Shown here one piece after another: positions 5,991 to 9,773 of a DNA stretch of 9,773 nt; position 1 is the first letter of the stretch, and each line of letters starts with the position of its first letter. The stretch is from Candidatus Aminicenantota bacterium. Lineage in GTDB: Bacteria > Acidobacteriota > Aminicenantia > Aminicenantales > UBA8522. Where the stretch lies: positions 1 through 9,773 of the forward strand of contig DQHV01000135.1 of NCBI GenBank assembly GCA_003524335.1, written 5' to 3'. The position numbers and the translations under genes were made by a program. Under the pieces are notes generated by a model. That model was not told where the DNA came from. It ran no database searches and worked only from the letters and a program-made list of their open reading frames with translations.

Positions 5991-6775
5991 TGAAAATCTA
6001 TCGGTTTGAGCACAAAAAGGAAATCCTCTTCGGCGTCCTCAGGGAAGAGAACCTCCATCCTGTTTCCGGCTCCATTTTTATGAAGTATCGGGTTGGGGAG
6101 AGGAGCATTCCTATCAGCCAGGTCGCACTCCTCCCGCCCGTTGAGCCGACCAAGATAGTGGGCGTCGGCCGGAATTATGAAGCGCACAGCCGGGAACTCG
6201 GAAACCCTGTTCCCAAGGAGCCGTTGCTCTTCTTGAAGCCGCCCTCGGCGGTCATCGGACCCGGCGGCGTCATATCTTATCCGGAGATCTCAGAGAGAGT
6301 GGATTATGAAGGGGAGCTGGCTGTGGTTATCAGAAAAAAAGCGCAGCAGCTTCCCGAGCGGGCGGACGTCGAGGAGTTTATCCTCGGTTACACCTGTTTC
6401 AATGATATCACGGCCCGGGACCTCCAGGCTAAAGATGTCCAATTCACCCGGTCCAAGTCTTTCGACACGTTTGCCTCGATCGGACCCTGCATCGCTACCG
6501 GCCTCGACCCGGCCGGGTTGCGGATCAAGACCTTTCTGAACGGCAAGCTCAGGCAGTCCTCGAGCACCCGGAAGATGCTCTTCCCGGTCTCTTTTCTCGT
6601 CCGCTTCGTTTCCCGCATCATGACACTCTATCCGGGCGATGTCATTACCACCGGAACTCCAGAAGGGGTTGGCCCGATGGTCCCCGGGGACAGGGTAGAC
6701 GTCCAGATAGAGGGTATCGGGACCCTCTCCAACACGGTTGCGGCGCGCGAACCGCGAGGCGCGTTACCGGCATAG
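5990..6775 (+). CDS. Fumarylacetoacetate hydrolase (FAH) family protein
   Basis: This 261-residue cytoplasmic enzyme belongs to the FAH superfamily, which contains fumarylpyruvate hydrolases, acylpyruvases, oxaloacetate decarboxylases or tautomerases, and hydroxyheptadienedioate isomerases. VGVGRNYEAHSRELG (57-71) includes His66. DYEGELAVVI carries metal ligands Glu107 and Glu109, and CFNDITARDLQ carries Asp139. RSKSFDTF (154-161) and TTGTPEGVGPM (220-230) are the usual substrate- and metal-site segments. All metal ligands are present, so it should be active with Mg or Mn. The N-terminal 50 residues (MKIYRFEHKKEILFGVL...) form the usual small beta domain. The exact substrate cannot be read from sequence, and the neighbours do not form an aromatic-degradation set. 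The start overlaps the preceding stop by one base. The next gene begins 27 bases after its stop. Confidence 0.9.
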   Translation: MKIYRFEHKKEILFGVLREENLHPVSGSIFMKYRVGERSIPISQVALLPPVEPTKIVGVGRNYEAHSRELGNPVPKEPLLFLKPPSAVIGPGGVISYPEISERVDYEGELAVVIRKKAQQLPERADVEEFILGYTCFNDITARDLQAKDVQFTRSKSFDTFASIGPCIATGLDPAGLRIKTFLNGKLRQSSSTRKMLFPVSFLVRFVSRIMTLYPGDVITTGTPEGVGPMVPGDRVDVQIEGIGTLSNTVAAREPRGALPA

Positions 6776-6792
6776 CCCAGAACTTGGAGAAT

Positions 6793-6797
6793 GGAGG
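6793..6797 (+). promoter_or_regulatory. Shine-Dalgarno site that selects the transaldolase start at 6803
   Basis: GGAGG at 6793-6797 lies five bases before the ATG at 6803. The other in-frame ATG, at 6791, has only GGAG two bases upstream and would add four residues ahead of the family's normal MKFFLDTAN start. Confidence 0.65.
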
Positions 6798-6802
6798 AAA
6801 GA

Positions 6803-7447
6803 ATGAAGTTCTTCCTGGACACGGCAAACCTGGCCGAGATCAAGGAAGTGGCCGGCTGGGGGATTCTGGACGGCGTGACCACGAACCCCTCGCTCTGCGC
6901 GAAGGAGAACATGGCTTTCGAGGATCTCGTCAAGGAGATCTGCCGCTATTGTCCCGGGCCCGTGAGCGTAGAATGCGTCTCAGCCCGGGCTGCTGAGATC
7001 GTCCCCGAGGCCCGCAAGCTGGCTGCGCTGTCCTCCAATATCGCGGTCAAAATCCCCATCGGCCTCGAAGGGCTGAAAGCCACACGGGTCCTCTCTCAGG
7101 AAGGAATAATGATCAACACCACGCTGATCTTCTCCCCCAGTCAGGCGCTCCTGGCCGCCAAAGCGGGCTCTCGCTTCGTCAGCCCGTTCATCGGCCGGCT
7201 CGATGATATCTCCCAGGAGGGGATGGAGGTTATCGAGCAGATCCTGGCCATCTTCGACAACTACTCGTTCGAGACCGAGGTCATCGTCGCCAGCATCCGG
7301 CATCCCCGCCATGTCGTCGACGCTGCCCTGCTCGGCGCCCACATCGCCACCATACCCTATTCCGTAATTGACAAGCTCGTCAAACATCCCCTGACCGATA
7401 TAGGGATCGAGAAATTCCTGAAGGACTGGGGAAAGGTTAAGAAATAA
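6803..7447 (+). CDS. tal: Small-type transaldolase (TalC/MipB family)
   Basis: This 214-residue cytoplasmic TIM-barrel enzyme belongs to the short transaldolase/fructose-6-phosphate aldolase family. It would transfer a dihydroxyacetone unit between sugar phosphates in the non-oxidative pentose phosphate pathway. It begins [13 protein letters not shown] with Asp6 and has VTTNPSL (25-31). Schiff-base Lys83 lies in [13 protein letters not shown], and [17 protein letters not shown] matches the family. Glu57 (VSVECVSA) and Phe129 (VSPFIGRLD) occupy the places where E. coli fructose-6-phosphate aldolase has Gln59 and Tyr131. Known transaldolases carry Glu and Phe there, so transaldolase is favoured over the aldolase. 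Length and ends match the family. It sits 23 bases before the carboxyltransferase gene in the same probable operon. Confidence 0.92.
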   Translation: MKFFLDTANLAEIKEVAGWGILDGVTTNPSLCAKENMAFEDLVKEICRYCPGPVSVECVSARAAEIVPEARKLAALSSNIAVKIPIGLEGLKATRVLSQEGIMINTTLIFSPSQALLAAKAGSRFVSPFIGRLDDISQEGMEVIEQILAIFDNYSFETEVIVASIRHPRHVVDAALLGAHIATIPYSVIDKLVKHPLTDIGIEKFLKDWGKVKK

Positions 7448-7470
7448 CCTGATCCTGGGGAGGGATCATC

Positions 7471-9021
7471 ATGAGCATCCAAAAAAAACTGGATGACCTC
7501 AAGGAGAAGAACCGTCTGGCCGAGCTGGGCGGGGGCGCCGAGAGGATCGAGAAGCAGCACCAGGCGGGGAAGTTGACAGCGCGGGAACGGATCGCCCTTC
7601 TTCTCGATGAAGGGTCTTTTCAGGAAATGGACAAGCTCGTCGTCCATCAGAGCCGCGATTTCGGGATGGAGAAGAAGCAGATCCCCGGGGACGGGGTTGT
7701 CTCCGGTTACGGCCGGATCGACGGCCGGCAGGTCTTTGTCTTCGCCCAGGATTTCACGGTCTTCGGCGGTTCGCTGAGCGGCGCCAACGCCGCCAAGATC
7801 GTCAAGATCATGGACCTGGCAATGAAAGTCGGCGCGCCCATCATCGGACTCAATGATTCCGGGGGCGCCCGGATCCAGGAAGGGGTCGCCAGCCTGGCCG
7901 GCTACGCCGATATCTTCCTGAGGAATGTCCTGGCCTCTGGAGTCATCCCCCAGATCTCGGCGGTCATGGGGCCCTGTGCCGGCGGGGCCGTCTATTCGCC
8001 CGCCATCACCGATTTCATCATCATGACCAAAGAATCCGGCAACATGTTCATCACCGGCCCCGACGTCATCAAGGCGGTCACCCACGAAGAAGTGAGTATG
8101 GAGGAGCTGGGCGGCGCCGAGACGCACAACGCCCTGAGCGGAGTCGCTCATTTTGCGGCCGAGAATGAACAACATGCTCTGGCCCTCATCCGGGAGCTTC
8201 TCTCCTTTATTCCCAGCAACAACCTCGAGGACCCGCCGGAGAAGGAAACCTCGGATCCCCCGGACAGGTCAAGCGAAGAGGCAAGCCTCCTGGTTCCTGA
8301 CGATCCCTACCAGCCCTATGATATCCGCCAGGTCATCCGCGAAGTCGTCGACGAGAACTATTTTTTCGAAGTCCAGGCCGAGTACGCCAGGAACATCGTC
8401 ATCGGGTTCGGCCGGCTGGCGGGAAAGCCGGTCGGCGTCGTGGCCAACCAGCCCGACCATCTAGCCGGTGCCCTGGACATCAACGCCTCGGACAAGGGAG
8501 CCCGGTTCGTCCGCTTCTGTGATGCCTTCAACATTCCCCTCATCACTTTCGAGGACGTGCCCGGATTTCTACCCGGAGTCGCCCAGGAGCACGGCGGCAT
8601 CATCCGCCACGGCGCCAAGCTCCTTTATGCCTTTGCCGAAGCGACGGTGCCCAAGGTCACCGTCATCACGCGAAAAGCCTACGGCGGCGCTTATTGCGTT
8701 ATGGCCTCAAAGCACATCCGGGCGGACATCAACTACGCATTCCCCTCGGCTGAGATCGCCGTTATGGGCCCGGAGGGGGCGGTGAAGATCGTCTACAAGC
8801 GCGAACTCAACGGAAGCTCGGAGTCGACGCTTGCCCGGGACGCCAAGATCAGTGAATTCCGGGAAAAGTTCGCCAACCCGTACATCGCCTGCGAGAAGGG
8901 CTATCTCGACGAGGTCATCGAGCCTCGCTCCACCCGCCCGAAGCTCATCGCCGCGCTGCGGGTGCTGGAGAATAAGCGGGACAAGAACCCGCCCAAAAAA
9001 CACGGCAATATACCCCTGTAA
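7471..9021 (+). CDS. pccB: Acyl-CoA carboxylase carboxyltransferase subunit (propionyl-CoA carboxylase beta type)
   Basis: This 516-residue protein transfers CO2 from carboxybiotin to an acyl-CoA, probably propionyl-CoA to give methylmalonyl-CoA. Two crotonase-fold halves are seen. The N half has [28 protein letters not shown] (128-138) and the oxyanion-loop [11 protein letters not shown] (167-177). The C half has [23 protein letters not shown] (364-369) and [19 protein letters not shown] (401-419). A linker at about 250-280 is rich in Pro, Asp and Glu. Cys409 in GGAYCVM is at the site where well-studied propionyl-CoA carboxylases have Asp and acetyl-CoA-accepting ones Ile, so acyl preference is uncertain. 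Decarboxylase subunits such as MmdA are close relatives, but the biotin carboxylase gene starting directly after it argues for a carboxylase. GGGGAGGG six bases before the ATG at 7471 is a strong ribosome site. Confidence 0.93.
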   Translation: MSIQKKLDDLKEKNRLAELGGGAERIEKQHQAGKLTARERIALLLDEGSFQEMDKLVVHQSRDFGMEKKQIPGDGVVSGYGRIDGRQVFVFAQDFTVFGGSLSGANAAKIVKIMDLAMKVGAPIIGLNDSGGARIQEGVASLAGYADIFLRNVLASGVIPQISAVMGPCAGGAVYSPAITDFIIMTKESGNMFITGPDVIKAVTHEEVSMEELGGAETHNALSGVAHFAAENEQHALALIRELLSFIPSNNLEDPPEKETSDPPDRSSEEASLLVPDDPYQPYDIRQVIREVVDENYFFEVQAEYARNIVIGFGRLAGKPVGVVANQPDHLAGALDINASDKGARFVRFCDAFNIPLITFEDVPGFLPGVAQEHGGIIRHGAKLLYAFAEATVPKVTVITRKAYGGAYCVMASKHIRADINYAFPSAEIAVMGPEGAVKIVYKRELNGSSESTLARDAKISEFREKFANPYIACEKGYLDEVIEPRSTRPKLIAALRVLENKRDKNPPKKHGNIPL

Positions 9022-9773
9022 ATGTTTAAGAAAATCTTGATCGCCAACCGGGGCGAGATCGCCGTGCGGATTATCCGCGCCTGCCGGGAGATGAAGATCA
9101 TCCCGGTCGCCGTCTACTCCGAAGCCGACCGCAAGGCCCTCCATGTGCGCCTGGCCGAGGAGGCCTATTTCATCGGCGGGGCCAAGCCGTCCGAAAGCTA
9201 CCTCAACGTAGAGAAGATCATCGCCACGGCCAAGAGGTGCGGCGCCGAGGCCATCCATCCCGGCTATGGTTTTCTGGCCGAAAACCCTCGGCTGGTCAGA
9301 TGCTGTGAAGAGGAGGGGATCACGTTCATCGGTCCCCCTTCCGAACCGCTGGAGATGATGGGCGAGAAGACCTCTGCCCGGAGGAAAATGTCGGCAGCCG
9401 GAGTCCCCATCATCCCCGGAACCCTGGAATCTGTCGCCGATGAGCGAGAACTCCGGGAAAAAGCGCGTGAGGTGGGCTTCCCCCTGCTCCTCAAAGCGAC
9501 CGCCGGCGGCGGCGGCAAAGGGCTGAGGCTTGTGCACAAAGAAAAGGACCTGCTCTCCGCCTTCAAGCTGGCCCGGTCAGAGGCGCTCTCGAGCTTCGCG
9601 GACCCGGCCGTCTACATCGAAAAATATATCGAGGAGCCGCACCATATCGAAATCCAGATCCTGGCCGATAATTTCGGGAATGTCGTTTTTCTGGGGGAAA
9701 GGGAATGCTCGATGCAGCGGCGCTACCAGAAAGTCCTGGAAGAGACCCCCTCGCCTTTCCTGAACGAACAGAC
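9022..9773 (+). CDS. accC: Biotin carboxylase subunit of acyl-CoA carboxylase (3' end outside window)
   Basis: The first 250 codons of a biotin carboxylase are present; the gene is open at the window end. The enzyme carboxylates biotin using ATP and bicarbonate, supplying the carboxyltransferase encoded just upstream. MFKKILIANRGEIAVRIIRA opens the biotin-carboxylase N domain. AEAIHPGYGFLAENP (75-89) follows, then the ATP-grasp glycine loop KATAGGGGKGLR (158-169), EEPHHIEIQIL (204-214) and GERECSMQRRYQKVLEETPSP (225-245). The common form of the loop is KAxxGGGGKG, so nothing is missing so far. The ATG follows the upstream TAA with no gap and without a clear ribosome site, which implies coupling to pccB translation. 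Whether the full gene ends as a separate AccC subunit (about 450 residues) or continues into a biotin-carrier domain (PccA type) cannot be seen here; the symbol is provisional. Confidence 0.95.
   Translation, partial: MFKKILIANRGEIAVRIIRACREMKIIPVAVYSEADRKALHVRLAEEAYFIGGAKPSESYLNVEKIIATAKRCGAEAIHPGYGFLAENPRLVRCCEEEGITFIGPPSEPLEMMGEKTSARRKMSAAGVPIIPGTLESVADERELREKAREVGFPLLLKATAGGGGKGLRLVHKEKDLLSAFKLARSEALSSFADPAVYIEKYIEEPHHIEIQILADNFGNVVFLGERECSMQRRYQKVLEETPSPFLNEQ

Noticed and set aside
7357..8175. A 272-residue open frame on the minus strand opposite the transaldolase and carboxyltransferase genes
   Set aside because: It spans the junction of two well-recognised genes. Its translation is rich in Asp, Gly and His, as expected of an antisense shadow, and shows no motif.
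8707..9537. A 276-residue open frame on the minus strand opposite pccB and the biotin carboxylase gene
   Set aside because: Both plus-strand genes are certain by motif. The antisense translation has no recognisable domain.

Overview
The window looks like chromosomal DNA of a GC-rich bacterium. No RNA gene, phage gene, insertion sequence or CRISPR array is visible. The mix of a secreted GH28-like protein, lipoproteins with cohesin-like or FN3 domains, HslVU and a biotin-dependent acyl-CoA carboxylase suits a saprophytic Gram-negative-type heterotroph. The style recalls Acidobacteriota or Candidatus Aminicenantes. That placement is an impression from protein character and has not been tested.

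Layout. (1) Positions 1-141 are a non-coding leader with a possible promoter. It precedes an exported right-handed beta-helix protein of the GH28/polygalacturonase superfamily (142-1788, +). (2) Two genes on the minus strand converge on it: a lipoprotein with a cohesin-like domain (2829-2308) and, downstream of it, a stand-alone STAS-domain protein (2187-1846). The 120 bases between them hold a nested palindrome that overlaps a possible promoter for the STAS gene. (3) A 137-base divergent intergenic region (2830-2966) holds three short inverted repeats in a row. The last one fills the spacer of a good sigma70-type promoter (TTTACA, 17 bases, TATTAT) reading into hslV, so it looks like an operator. 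(4) From there to the end, seven tightly packed plus-strand genes form one probable operon: hslV and hslU (ATP-dependent protease), an FN3-repeat lipoprotein starting with an LptM-like CGKKGP motif, an FAH-family enzyme, a small transaldolase, an acyl-CoA carboxylase carboxyltransferase subunit, and a biotin carboxylase cut off by the window end.

How the genes fit together. HslV and HslU are the peptidase and the ATPase unfoldase of one complex. The carboxyltransferase and biotin carboxylase are two parts of one acyl-CoA (probably propionyl-CoA) carboxylase; a biotin carrier protein is expected just outside the window. The lipoprotein, FAH and transaldolase genes between them share no obvious pathway with either pair, but gaps of -1 to +27 bases suggest co-transcription. 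I see no convincing wholly new system. The most unusual feature is the hslVU promoter/operator and the hairpin cluster beside it.
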